A DNA stretch of 11,570 nucleotides from assembly GCA_964436125.1 (NCBI GenBank), contig CAYTBT010000060.1, positions 1-11,570 of the forward strand, in the 5' to 3' direction. Below, one piece after another: positions 1 to 7,895 of the stretch. Source of the stretch: CAYRFF01 sp964436125 (lineage in GTDB: Bacteria > Bacteroidota > Bacteroidia > Chitinophagales > Saprospiraceae). The notes below the pieces were generated by a model that was not told the origin of the DNA, made no database searches, and saw nothing but the letters and a program-made list of their open reading frames with translations. The position numbers and the translations under genes are program-made. Every line of letters starts with the position of its first letter. Positions within the stretch are counted from its first letter, which is position 1.

Positions 1-541
1 AAATTCAACATAATCCGATCAATTGAAAAATTTATGTGGGAAACTTCAGTTAATAATCTTATGCAAGATAATGATTTATACAGAATTTTAACATTTTTAC
101 AATTACTAGTATCAACCACCATCATCACTCCCAACCATTTGCGGAAGCGGATAAATTCATGGATGATCCTATCTCTGGAAATCCGACTACGGGATGTAAG
201 GTAAATATGCTCCACGATGTTGACAATCTTATTTGTACTCAGTTCTGGATTGCAAAGGGCTGGTAGCTGACTAAATTCCTCTATCCTTACCCATTCAGAT
301 CAGCGACAATCAGTTGCATGGGTCTTATGAGCGTTCAGATAAATATCCCTGTGACGCTCTGCAATAGTCAATCAAATTCCCCAATATCAATATTCAAGGC
401 CTGATCTTATCATCTGTTTTATCGTATCGTGAACTCCTGAAAAGCAATTGCCGCTAGGGATATTCTTTAAACTATTCTCATATAACCTTTTTTCCGGACA
501 CAGCTGTTACAATTAAGCTTATGAAGGAATAAAGTTTTTCC
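1..541. other. Gene-poor region upstream of metK
   Basis: No intact coding region is seen on either strand in this AT-rich stretch. A short plus-strand frame (34-204, 56 codons) has no supporting signal and no recognisable product. The only hint of coding is an open minus-strand frame described separately. No tRNA, riboswitch fold or insertion-sequence ends were recognised. The last part (about 480-541) leads into the metK promoter. Confidence 0.6.
3..371 (-). pseudogene. Possible eroded or edge-truncated reading frame, unidentified
   Basis: On the minus strand a frame stays open for 99 codons from 299 down to the window edge. Upstream of a single in-frame TGA (300-302) the same frame continues for 23 more codons to 371. 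The part at about 120-299 has ordinary protein-like composition, with segments such as WVRIEEFSQLPAL and NKIVNIVEHIY. There is no convincing start codon. The part nearest the edge (3-115) is AT-rich and may be open only by chance. I do not recognise the family. It could be the remains of a gene broken by a nonsense mutation, or simply a fortuitous open frame. The frame runs off the left edge, so what lies beyond is unknown. Confidence 0.22.
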
Positions 542-549
542 TATCTTTG
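542..549 (+). promoter_or_regulatory. metK promoter -7 box (TAnnTTTG)
   Basis: TATCTTTG is an exact match to the Bacteroidota -7 consensus TAnnTTTG. The -33 TTG element is not clear; only a weak TTATG lies at about the right distance (519-523). Transcription would start near 555. That leaves about 31 nt of leader before the ATG at 587 but only about 13 nt before the ATG at 569. Confidence 0.6.
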
Positions 550-586
550 CACAGATTTTAAAAAGTACATGATAAGTTATAATAAT

Positions 587-1843
587 ATGCCATATTTATT
601 CACATCGGAATCAGTTTCCGAAGGCCATCCTGATAAAGTTGCCGATCAGATTTCTGATGCAATTCTCGACTACTATCTCGCTTATGAGCCTGACTCAAAG
701 GTTGCTTGCGAGACACTCGTTACCTCAGGACAGGTAATATTAGCGGGAGAAGTAAGCAGCGGGCCAGCACTCGATCTCCAGAGAATTGTCAGGGACGTTA
801 TCCGTAAAATCGGATACGATAAAAGTTGCTATAAATTTGATGCTGATTCCTGTGGAATCCTTTCATCGATTCATAAGCAGTCACCGGACATTAGACAAGG
901 GGTTGAAAGAGAGAATCCCGAGGCACAAGGTGCCGGTGACCAGGGAATGATGTTTGGCTATGCGACCAATGAGACAAAGAATTATATTCCATTAAGCCTC
1001 GATCTAGCCCACAGGATTCTACTTAAACTTGCCGACTTCAGAAAAGAGGGAACCATCTCTTATCTGCGTCCGGACGCTAAGTCGCAGGTTACGATAGAAT
1101 ACGATGATAATAATAGACCGAAGCGCATCGATACCATTGTCATTTCTACGCAGCACGACCCATTTGATATGGATGATGGGGCAATGAACCGCAAGATTAA
1201 GGAAGATATGGTGAATCTCCTTATGCCGGAAGTGTTAAAAGACATGGATGAACAAGTGCAGAAGTTATTTGATGCAAATACAAAGTATTTTGTGAATCCT
1301 ACGGGTAAATTTGTCATCGGTGGTCCTCATGGCGACACCGGCCTCACCGGGAGAAAAATTATCGTCGATACTTATGGAGGCAAGGGAGCGCACGGTGGTG
1401 GTGCCTTCTCCGGAAAAGACCCGAGTAAAGTCGATCGATCGGCGGCATACGCAACGCGTTATATTGCTAAGAATCTCGTTGCAGCAGGTGTCTGTGATGA
1501 AATACTTGTCCAGGTTTCTTATGCAATCGGAGTCGCGGAGCCCTGTGGTGTGTATGTAAATACATACGGAACGGCACATATCGACCTCACCGACGGAGAA
1601 ATTGCCGACAAAATCACCGAAATCTTTGATTTAAGACCATATTCTATTGAGAAAAAATTAAAATTGCGTAGCCCGATTTATCAGGAAACGGCATCTTATG
1701 GGCACATGGGACGTACGCCGAAGACAGTTACCAAGGTATTTAACCTAGGTGATTACGATGAGAAGTCCCTGGAAGTTGAACTCTTCACCTGGGAGAAACT
1801 TGACAAGGTAGATGAAATTAAAGAAGCATTTGGAATTGCATAA
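587..1843 (+). CDS. metK: S-adenosylmethionine synthetase (methionine adenosyltransferase)
   Basis: This cytoplasmic enzyme makes S-adenosylmethionine from L-methionine and ATP, releasing phosphate and diphosphate; it is the main source of methyl donor for enzymes such as RlmD nearby. From the ATG at 587 the protein has 418 residues, near the usual Bacteroidota length and longer than E. coli MetK. The N-terminal domain carries TSESVSEGHPDKVADQISDA with His14, Asp16 and Lys17 at the ATP/metal site. GAGDQGMMFGYAT follows. The central GDTGLTGRK (from residue 249) and GGGAFSGKDPSKVDRSAAYA (about 270-289) are the family signatures around the diphosphate and K+ sites. QVSYAIGVAEP is also present. 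An in-frame ATG at 569 would add six residues (MISYNN), but family members usually begin a few residues before LFTSES and 569 sits very close to the predicted transcription start, so 587 is preferred. gcvP follows after 55 bp with no promoter seen between, suggesting cotranscription. No SAM riboswitch is apparent upstream. Confidence 0.97.
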   Translation: MPYLFTSESVSEGHPDKVADQISDAILDYYLAYEPDSKVACETLVTSGQVILAGEVSSGPALDLQRIVRDVIRKIGYDKSCYKFDADSCGILSSIHKQSPDIRQGVERENPEAQGAGDQGMMFGYATNETKNYIPLSLDLAHRILLKLADFRKEGTISYLRPDAKSQVTIEYDDNNRPKRIDTIVISTQHDPFDMDDGAMNRKIKEDMVNLLMPEVLKDMDEQVQKLFDANTKYFVNPTGKFVIGGPHGDTGLTGRKIIVDTYGGKGAHGGGAFSGKDPSKVDRSAAYATRYIAKNLVAAGVCDEILVQVSYAIGVAEPCGVYVNTYGTAHIDLTDGEIADKITEIFDLRPYSIEKKLKLRSPIYQETASYGHMGRTPKTVTKVFNLGDYDEKSLEVELFTWEKLDKVDEIKEAFGIA

Positions 1844-1898
1844 GCCGGTGTGTTTTATGCCATTTATAATCCATAAACAATAACCCAGTAAACGATAA

Positions 1899-4775
1899 AT
1901 GAGAATGAATTACCTCGATTCTTTTCAAAGGAGACATATAGGTCCGAATGAGACAGAGATACAAGAAATGCTCACGGATATGGGGCTTTCCAGCCTTGAT
2001 GAATTAATCAGTGAAACCATTCCGGATCACATTCTTATGGAAAAGGAACCGGAATTGCCCCTTGCGATGACGGAATATGAATACCTCAATCACATCCGCG
2101 GACTCGCATCAAAAAATAAGGTATATAAAACCTATATTGGACAGGGATATTACGGTACGATAACGCCGTCTGTAATCTTGCGCAATGTATTTGAAAATCC
2201 GAGTTGGTACACGCAATATACACCGTATCAGGCAGAAATCTCCCAAGGTCGCTTACAAGCCCTGCTTAATTTTCAGACGATGGTCAGCGACCTCACAGGT
2301 CTCCCGATTGCCAATGCTTCTCTCCTCGACGAGGGGACGGCTGCTGCGGAGGCGATGCTCATGTTTTACCCTAAGTTCAACAAGAAAAGAAAGAAAAACC
2401 CTGCCCTAAAATGCTTTGTCGATGAAAATACATTTGCCCAGACGATAGCAGTTATCAAGGGGAAGGCAGAGCCCCAAGGCATAGAAATTGTCGTGGGTAA
2501 TTGGGAGGAATTTGTGCCGACCGATGAATACTTTGCCGCGCTCTTATCCTATCCCGATGCGCAGGGAAAAATCAATGATTACCGAGTGATGACTGAAACC
2601 TGTCATGAACTCGGAATATTCGTCGGTGTCATCGCCGATATTTTGTCCCTTTGCCTGCTCGAGGCTCCCGGTGAATGGGGTGCTGATGCCGTTGTCGGTA
2701 ATACGCAGCGTCTCGGCGTTCCTATGGGTGCCGGCGGCCCGCATGCGGCATATCTGGCAACCACGGAGGCCTTCAAGCGGCAGATTCCCGGTCGGATTAT
2801 CGGCGTTTCAATCGATAAATTTGGCAATCCTGCTCTCCGCATGGCACTTCAGACGCGCGAGCAGCACATCAAGCGCGAGCGTGCAACTTCCAATATCTGT
2901 ACCGCACAGGCTCTTCTCGCAATTATGGCGGGTTTTTACGCTGTCTATCATGGACCGGAAGGCTTGAAGCACATTGCTACGGAGATTCATGAGAAGACAC
3001 AAGCTTGCGCAAATGCCTTTTCTTCTCTCGGCTATACAATCACGCACCAGAATTATTTTGACACTCTTCATCTTGAGCTTGATGAAGAGACTTCCGTCAA
3101 ATTAATGGAGCTTTCTCAGTCTCACGGAATAAATCTTTATCGCAAGGGAAATGAAATCCAGGTCTCTATCGATGAGACAACAAGCAGGGAAGATCTGAAG
3201 AAATTGCTACAGACATTTGCGGAAGCAAAAGGAAAAATAATCGATACAGAAATCACGGGTGAGAACCGATCGGCAATTCCTGAAGCGATGAAGCGTAGGA
3301 CAGCTTTTATGACGCATGAAGTTTTCAATAGCTATCACACGGAGACCGAGATGATGCGATATATCAAGCGGCTGGAGAAGAAAGACTTGTCTCTGACGCA
3401 TAGCATGATTCCGCTCGGTTCCTGCACGATGAAGCTCAATGCGGCAACGGAGCTTATTCCCGTAAGTATGCCGGAATTTTCACAGATTCACCCATTCGCA
3501 CCACTTGATCAGATGGAAGGATACATGGAGATGATTCATGCGCTGGAAAATTACTTGTCCGAGTTAACGGGCTTTGCAGCCTGTTCACTACAGCCCAATT
3601 CCGGTGCGCAAGGTGAGTACACGGGATTGATGACGATCCGTGCATATCACGAGCATCACAATGGCGGCAATAGAGATGTCGTCTTAATCCCACAATCAGC
3701 ACATGGCACCAATCCCGCCTCGGCCATCATGTCAGGAATGAAGGTTGTTGTGGTGAAATGCGATGAAAACGGAAACATCGATGTTGATGATCTCCGTGCC
3801 AATGCAGAGAAATACACCGATACGCTCGCTGCTCTGATGGTGACCTATCCATCGACGCACGGAGTATTTGAGACGGCAATCACGGAAATAACGGACATTA
3901 TTCACGAGAACGGCGGTCTTGTCTATATGGATGGCGCCAATATGAATGCGCAGCTCGGTTATGCTTCACCCGGGAGTATAGGAGCGGATGTCTGTCACCT
4001 GAACTTACACAAGACATTTGCGATACCTCATGGTGGAGGTGGACCGGGCGTAGGACCGATATGTGTCAATGAAAAATTAAAACCATTCTTACCCAATCAC
4101 CCTGTGCATGCAACGTCGGGAGAACTGGGGATTAAACCGGTATCAGCAGCACCCTATGGAAGTACATCAATCCTACTCATAAGCTATGCATTTATCCGTA
4201 TGCTTGGATTGGAAGGCTTGAAAAAAGTCGCAGGCGTATCCATCCTGAATGCCAATTATATCATGGATCGACTCAAGAATGATTATCAGATTCTCTATCA
4301 AGGTGAACGTGGACGATGTGCACATGAGCTTATCGTGGATATCAGACCGTTCAAGGGAGTAGGAGTGCAGGTAAATGATGTAGCCAAGCGTCTTATTGAT
4401 TACGGATTCCATGCACCGACAATGTCCTTCCCGGTTCCGGGAACATTGATGATTGAACCGACGGAGAGTGAAAGTAAGGAAGAACTGGATCGCTTCTGTT
4501 ATGCAATGCTGTCCATTAAGAAGGAAATTGAAGAAGTTGCAACAGGTGAAGCGGATGCTGAGAACAATGTCCTCAGAAATTCGCCACACACCATTGAACA
4601 TGCGGTTGCCGATGAATGGCCATTCCCATATAGTCGTGAGAAGGCAATTTACCCGGTTTCTTACCTGCGTGAAGGACATAAATTCTGGGTACAGGTCGGT
4701 CGTGTTGATGATGCTTATGGCGATCGGAACCTCGTGTGTACTTGTCCGCCGGTAAGGGAGTATGAAGCTAGTTAG
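1899..4775 (+). CDS. gcvP: Glycine dehydrogenase (decarboxylating), P-protein
   Basis: P-protein of the glycine cleavage system. It is a PLP enzyme that decarboxylates glycine and passes the aminomethyl group to the lipoyl arm of GcvH, feeding one-carbon units to tetrahydrofolate. At 958 residues it is the full-length fused form, not the split GcvPA/GcvPB form. The N-terminal half begins with the typical SFQRRHIGP and holds GYYGTITPSVILRN and YTPYQAEISQGRLQALLNFQ. The C-terminal half opens with GSCTMKLNAA (from residue 507). The PLP lysine is Lys705 in LNLHKTFAIPHGGGGPG, and the end carries the usual NLVCTCPP. An ATG at 1905 (MNYLDSF) is an equally plausible start. gcvT and gcvH are not in the window. 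The gene lies 55 bp after metK, giving a one-carbon/methyl-group pair. The final codons and TAG stop fall at the start of a period-7 TTAGCTA array, so the last residues (EAS) may be repeat-derived. Confidence 0.97.
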   Translation: MRMNYLDSFQRRHIGPNETEIQEMLTDMGLSSLDELISETIPDHILMEKEPELPLAMTEYEYLNHIRGLASKNKVYKTYIGQGYYGTITPSVILRNVFENPSWYTQYTPYQAEISQGRLQALLNFQTMVSDLTGLPIANASLLDEGTAAAEAMLMFYPKFNKKRKKNPALKCFVDENTFAQTIAVIKGKAEPQGIEIVVGNWEEFVPTDEYFAALLSYPDAQGKINDYRVMTETCHELGIFVGVIADILSLCLLEAPGEWGADAVVGNTQRLGVPMGAGGPHAAYLATTEAFKRQIPGRIIGVSIDKFGNPALRMALQTREQHIKRERATSNICTAQALLAIMAGFYAVYHGPEGLKHIATEIHEKTQACANAFSSLGYTITHQNYFDTLHLELDEETSVKLMELSQSHGINLYRKGNEIQVSIDETTSREDLKKLLQTFAEAKGKIIDTEITGENRSAIPEAMKRRTAFMTHEVFNSYHTETEMMRYIKRLEKKDLSLTHSMIPLGSCTMKLNAATELIPVSMPEFSQIHPFAPLDQMEGYMEMIHALENYLSELTGFAACSLQPNSGAQGEYTGLMTIRAYHEHHNGGNRDVVLIPQSAHGTNPASAIMSGMKVVVVKCDENGNIDVDDLRANAEKYTDTLAALMVTYPSTHGVFETAITEITDIIHENGGLVYMDGANMNAQLGYASPGSIGADVCHLNLHKTFAIPHGGGGPGVGPICVNEKLKPFLPNHPVHATSGELGIKPVSAAPYGSTSILLISYAFIRMLGLEGLKKVAGVSILNANYIMDRLKNDYQILYQGERGRCAHELIVDIRPFKGVGVQVNDVAKRLIDYGFHAPTMSFPVPGTLMIEPTESESKEELDRFCYAMLSIKKEIEEVATGEADAENNVLRNSPHTIEHAVADEWPFPYSREKAIYPVSYLREGHKFWVQVGRVDDAYGDRNLVCTCPPVREYEAS

Positions 4776-4799
4776 CTATTAGCTTTTAGCTATTAGTAT
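4772..4799. repeat. Period-7 tandem repeat TTAGCTA overlapping gcvP stop
   Basis: Four consecutive 7-bp units are seen: TTAGCTA, TTAGCTT, TTAGCTA and the degenerate TTAGTAT. The core AGCT is self-complementary. The first unit supplies the TAG stop of gcvP (4773-4775). A related array (GCCATTA/GCTCTTA units) lies at the right edge of the window, so this appears to be a dispersed family. Function is unknown. Confidence 0.75.
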
Positions 4800-5126
4800 A
4801 ATATATGTCTGCCCGCGTCCAGAGATAGAGCATAAAAGAATAAGGCTAATACTTATAAAAAGGTATATTTTATTCATTTTAGTCGATTTTAAGCTAAACG
4901 ATAATACTATCCACATAGTATATTGCATGATTTGGCTAATAACAGTTTTGTGAAGAGTGCTTTTCTCACCTCACTATTCCAATTGATTAAAACTGATCTT
5001 TCAAGATATTATCGATTGAAACTATAAAACATAGGATCTTGTTATTAATCTTAAATTCGTTCAAATGAAAGTCCGTTTCTGTGGCTTTTATTACATGACT
5101 GAAAAGTACAATTAAACACAATAATC
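4800..5126. other. AT-rich intergenic region between gcvP and toxin-antitoxin pair
   Basis: No gene is seen here. It contains one perfect inverted repeat, ATACTAT-CCAC-ATAGTAT (4904-4921, 7-bp arms), about 205 bp before the antitoxin start. That could be an operator or a short hairpin, but the distance argues against autoregulation of the pair. I found no TAnnTTTG box and no clear Shine-Dalgarno sequence before the antitoxin, so its promoter is not located. Confidence 0.5.
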
Positions 5127-5357
5127 ATGAGTTTACAATATATTTCAGATAGTACCGGTAAAACAATGGGAGTCTTTATCCCAATCAAAGAATGGAATGA
5201 AATTAAGCGTAAGTTTAAAGGTATTGAACAAGAGGAGATCGATATTCCTGACTGGCACAAAGAGGTGGTTAAAGAACGTCTTCAGGATTATAAAAAGAAT
5301 CCGGATAAAGCGGTGGATTTTGATGCAGCCATGGACGACATTGAAAAAGACCTTTAA
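5127..5357 (+). CDS. Putative antitoxin, addiction-module component (TIGR02574-like)
   Basis: A 76-residue acidic, soluble protein lying directly before a ParE/RelE-type toxin gene, and so probably its antitoxin. The N-terminus (MSLQYISDSTGKTMGVFIPIKEWNEI) resembles Bacteroidota antitoxins that open with a 'sDs.Gk..aVviPi.eW' strand-rich segment, which would form the DNA-binding/dimer part. A helical charged stretch follows (PDWHKEVVKERLQDYKKNP). The tail FDAAMDDIEKDL is strongly acidic and is the likely toxin-neutralising segment. The stop codon shares its last base with the toxin's ATG (TAATG), indicating translational coupling. In known pairs the antitoxin represses its own promoter; no operator could be assigned here. 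The family assignment rests on recalled resemblance and on the partner gene. Confidence 0.75.
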   Translation: MSLQYISDSTGKTMGVFIPIKEWNEIKRKFKGIEQEEIDIPDWHKEVVKERLQDYKKNPDKAVDFDAAMDDIEKDL

Positions 5358-5653
5358 TGTACAAGTCAATCATCCTTCCCTCCGCTAAACAGGATATTAA
5401 GGAATCAGCTCAATGGTATAATAAAAAACAAAGAGGACTGGGGAAACGCTTTATTAGCTATGTCCGTAAGAAAGTAAAGTTCATCTGTCAAAACCCTACT
5501 GCTACAGCTGTCCGATATAACAACACACGGTGTGCTGTTTTGGATGTATTCCCATTCATGCTCTATTATTCGATTGATGAGGAGCAAGAGTTAGTCATAG
5601 TGTCAGCTGTATTACACACAAGTCGTGGTCCGGAAAGATGGGAAGGGCAATAG
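5357..5653 (+). CDS. ParE/RelE-family toxin of a type II toxin-antitoxin system
   Basis: A 98-residue basic protein with the ParE/RelE pattern: N-terminal strand and helix SAKQDIKESAQWYNKKQRGLGKRF, where the WY...GLG..F spacing is typical. A Lys-rich helix (VRKKVKFICQNP) follows. The core has VLDVFPFMLYYSIDEE in place of the more common R..l..FPY.i.Y.id. The end VLHTSRGPERWE matches the family's aV.H..r.P..W. ParE members poison DNA gyrase while RelE members cut mRNA at the ribosome; the sequence suggests ParE more than RelE but does not settle the target. It is translated from the overlapping TAATG with the antitoxin. Nothing suggests truncation, so the pair is probably intact. Such pairs often move horizontally and here sit between two housekeeping loci. 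Confidence 0.85.
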   Translation: MYKSIILPSAKQDIKESAQWYNKKQRGLGKRFISYVRKKVKFICQNPTATAVRYNNTRCAVLDVFPFMLYYSIDEEQELVIVSAVLHTSRGPERWEGQ

Positions 5654-5698
5654 GGCAAGATTATCATTTTTCAGCATACTCATAAAATAGATTATTGT

Positions 5699-5706
5699 TA
5701 CATTTG
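5699..5706 (+). promoter_or_regulatory. Candidate rlmD promoter -7 box
   Basis: TACATTTG matches TAnnTTTG exactly, 66 bp before the rlmD ATG. No good TTG element is seen 19-23 bp upstream, so this is a -7-only prediction. It would allow rlmD to be transcribed independently of the toxin-antitoxin pair. Confidence 0.4.
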
Positions 5707-5772
5707 ATCTTACTGAAAACATTGTATTACCCAAATCATGCAATAGAGTAAACTCAGCAGAAAAGCTCGCCT

Positions 5773-7182
5773 ATGGGACGAAAACAGAAAATACTGCACA
5801 ATATCAAGATAAGCGGCATCGCCGATAAGGGACAAGCCGTGGGAAGAACAGAAGATGGAGAGGTAATCTTCGTTACCGGTGCAATGCCGGGCGATATCGT
5901 GAATGTCCGTACTAGAAGACGGAAAAAAGGCGTGCGTCGCGGCATAGTTGTGGATATTGTCAAGCCATCGCCACATCGCGTTCAGGCTCCATGCAGACAC
6001 TTTGATGATTGTGGTGGTTGCAAATGGCAAGATCTTTCTTATGCACAACAGCTTGTCGAGAAAGAAACGGTCGTCAGAGATGCTATCCAACGTATTGCCG
6101 GCATCACAGATGTAAATTTTCATCCTATTATCGGCATGAGCGCAGATCCATATCACTATCGCAATAAAATGGAATATACCTTTACCGCGATGCGGTGGTT
6201 GCTCGATGGTGAAATTCAATCGGGAAAAGAAGTCAAGGATAGAAGAGGTCTGGGCCTGCATAAGCCGGGAGCATACGACAGGATAATTAACATCGATGAA
6301 TGCCTCTTACAAGATCCACTCTGCGATAGTGTGCGGAATTCTATCCGCAATTTCACCAAGGCCAATGGATATTCCTTTTTCCATCCGCGGACACAGGAAG
6401 GGTTCTTGAGAAATCTTATCATCAAGCACATGAGAAGCGGCGATCTTATGGTCATTGTTGTTTATGCTTATGAGGATAAGGATAAAATGGAAAAGCTGCA
6501 CGATTTCATCCAGACAGAATTTGCCGATGAATTAACATCGCTGTACTATATGATTAATGATAAGAAAAATGACAGTTTATTTGATATAGAGGCGGTTCAT
6601 GTAGCTGGCGCAAATGAGATATTTGAAACACTCGGCGATAAGAAATATGCCATCGGCCCCAAGTCCTTCTTCCAGACCAATACTACTCAAGCAGAAACGC
6701 TCTACGACTGCGTTGTGGAATATGCAGATCTACATAAAAATGATATCGTGTATGATTTATACACAGGCCTTGGTTCAATAGCCTTGTATATTGCGGATAA
6801 ATGCAAGTCGGTTGTCGGTATAGAGGAAGTTCCTGAAGCCATTGAAGATGCAGAGAAGAATGCAGCCTTAAATGCGGTAGAGAATTGTACTTTTTATGCA
6901 GGAGATGTGAAAGAAATCCTCGACCCGACATTTGCGGAAGCTCACGGAAAACCGGACGTCATCATCACAGATCCGCCCAGAGCAGGAATGCATGAAGACG
7001 TCGTAGAAACAATACTGGAACTCGCCCCACGGAAAATTGTCTATGTGAGCTGCAATCCGGCGACATGTGCGCGAGATATCAAGCGATTGAGTGAACAATA
7101 TGAGCTCACCGACGTACAAGCAGTGGATATGTTTCCGCAGACACATCACATCGAATGCGTGACTAAATTGATACGAAAATGA
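5773..7182 (+). CDS. rlmD: 23S rRNA (uracil-C5)-methyltransferase RlmD (RumA type)
   Basis: SAM-dependent enzyme that methylates C5 of a uracil in 23S rRNA (U1939 in E. coli numbering for RlmD). The 469-residue protein has the full architecture. An N-terminal TRAM domain (about 5-65, with GQAVGR and VTGAMPGDIV) comes first. A [4Fe-4S] cluster motif follows: Cys74-x5-Cys80-x2-Cys83 in PCRHFDDCGGCKW plus a likely fourth ligand, Cys177. The C-terminal Rossmann methyltransferase has FFQTNTTQAETLY, VYDLYTGLGSIALYIA and TDPPRAGMH. The catalytic nucleophile is Cys427 in YVSCNPATCARD and the general base is probably Glu461 in HHIECVTKL. The start gives the normal N-terminus. The RlmD rather than RlmC or RlmCD label rests on overall resemblance and on this being the only such gene visible. 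The stop overlaps the next ORF by 4 bp (ATGA), so the two are translationally coupled. Confidence 0.93.
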   Translation: MGRKQKILHNIKISGIADKGQAVGRTEDGEVIFVTGAMPGDIVNVRTRRRKKGVRRGIVVDIVKPSPHRVQAPCRHFDDCGGCKWQDLSYAQQLVEKETVVRDAIQRIAGITDVNFHPIIGMSADPYHYRNKMEYTFTAMRWLLDGEIQSGKEVKDRRGLGLHKPGAYDRIINIDECLLQDPLCDSVRNSIRNFTKANGYSFFHPRTQEGFLRNLIIKHMRSGDLMVIVVYAYEDKDKMEKLHDFIQTEFADELTSLYYMINDKKNDSLFDIEAVHVAGANEIFETLGDKKYAIGPKSFFQTNTTQAETLYDCVVEYADLHKNDIVYDLYTGLGSIALYIADKCKSVVGIEEVPEAIEDAEKNAALNAVENCTFYAGDVKEILDPTFAEAHGKPDVIITDPPRAGMHEDVVETILELAPRKIVYVSCNPATCARDIKRLSEQYELTDVQAVDMFPQTHHIECVTKLIRK

Positions 7183-7535
7183 GTGACAATAAGGAATCTA
7201 CAGAGAAATTTCTGCAATTACAGCGCGACCTGAAACCGTATAAAAAGCCACTGGGACAGGCCATCGATCAGATGCTCGCCAAGGAAGTGACGAAGTACCC
7301 GATATTTGTCGTGCATCAACAACAGGTAGAAATCGGCGTGGAAATTATCAGTAAGGAGAAAATTCAAGGGAACTGGTCGGTGAACGCGACAACCCTGGAA
7401 GAATTTGTCGCCAAGCAGATTATTTACGAGGAAAGAGTAGAGGAATTTAAGCGAGTATATAAAGATCCCGAAGATTTTATCTGTCTGTTTATCCTCAGTG
7501 AGCTCAGTGCGCAGTTTATCTGGATGCCGCGATAA
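7179..7535 (+). CDS. Uncharacterised protein coupled to rlmD
   Basis: A 118-residue soluble protein with no signal peptide or membrane segment. I do not recognise a named domain. It starts at an ATG overlapping the rlmD stop (ATGA), so it is very likely translated from the same mRNA. Visible features: a charged N-terminal helix (TEKFLQLQRDLKPYKKPLGQ), a strand-rich middle (KYPIFVVHQQQVEIGVEII), the segment GNWSVNATTLEEFVAKQII, a helix EERVEEFKRVYKDP, and a hydrophobic C-terminus ending LSELSAQFIWMPR. It recalls small Bacteroidota hypotheticals with YPIFVVHQ and a NWSVNASTLEEF-like centre, but this is from memory. There are no cysteines or obvious catalytic dyads apart from one Cys in the last strand region. 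It could be a structural or adaptor protein; the coupling is compatible with a link to rRNA modification but does not show it. Confidence 0.8.
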   Translation: MSDNKESTEKFLQLQRDLKPYKKPLGQAIDQMLAKEVTKYPIFVVHQQQVEIGVEIISKEKIQGNWSVNATTLEEFVAKQIIYEERVEEFKRVYKDPEDFICLFILSELSAQFIWMPR

Positions 7536-7869
7536 AAAATCTATCAAATCTTTGAGGTTCAAGCATCACCGATAAATGCTTTCCGAGATAGATAAATCAA
7601 GCATAAATATGCTATAAAAGAATCCAGGCAGGCTATTTTATGCCAATAAATCGGCTCATATAGCTTTATCGTCTGTATTGCTATCAATCATTTAAAATGA
7701 GAAATGCGGAAATACACTTATCCGGAATAAATTCAATTGAACTGCCATAGATAACCACTGAAATTTACCTCATTTTCTGTGGTGATATTTTCTTACTTGC
7801 TGCCGGTAATATGTAAAAGCCTGAAAAGGCTATCCTTCTATTGCAGTTTTATTGCATATTTAACTTTCG
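7536..7869. other. Intergenic region with small hairpins, no gene
   Basis: No coding region is seen. Several short inverted repeats occur: AAGCAT/ATGCTT (7561-7581), AGCAT-AAAT-ATGCT (7600-7613), an imperfect stem CCACtGAAA/TTTTCtGTGG (7755-7782) and AGCCT-GAAA-AGGCT (7818-7831), the last with a GNRA-type loop. None is followed by a clear T-run, so the end of the rlmD transcript cannot be placed exactly. Confidence 0.45.
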
Positions 7870-7895
7870 ATTGTGGATTCAATATTGTGGATTCA
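7870..7895 (+). repeat. 12-bp direct repeat upstream of the delta-60 gene promoter
   Basis: ATTGTGGATTCA occurs twice (7870-7881 and 7884-7895), exactly identical with a 14-bp period. The -33 TTG of the downstream promoter (7885-7887) lies inside the second copy. This placement would suit a pair of activator or repressor half-sites, or a small duplication of promoter sequence. Confidence 0.6.

Noticed and set aside
34..204. Plus-strand 56-codon frame near the left edge
   Set aside because: There is no ribosome-binding or promoter signal, no recognisable sequence, and the opposite strand has a longer open frame.
480..586. Possible SAM riboswitch before metK
   Set aside because: The leader after the TATCTTTG box is only about 30 nt and AT-rich, with no room for or sign of a SAM aptamer.
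4173..4679. Minus-strand open frame (168 codons) opposite the gcvP 3' part
   Set aside because: It is fully antisense to conserved gcvP sequence and its product is rich in Cys/Ile without motifs; a shadow frame.
5710..6261. Long minus-strand open frame (183 codons) opposite rlmD start
   Set aside because: It lies antisense to the well-conserved TRAM and Fe-S region of rlmD, has no recognisable motif and no promoter; a shadow of codon bias.
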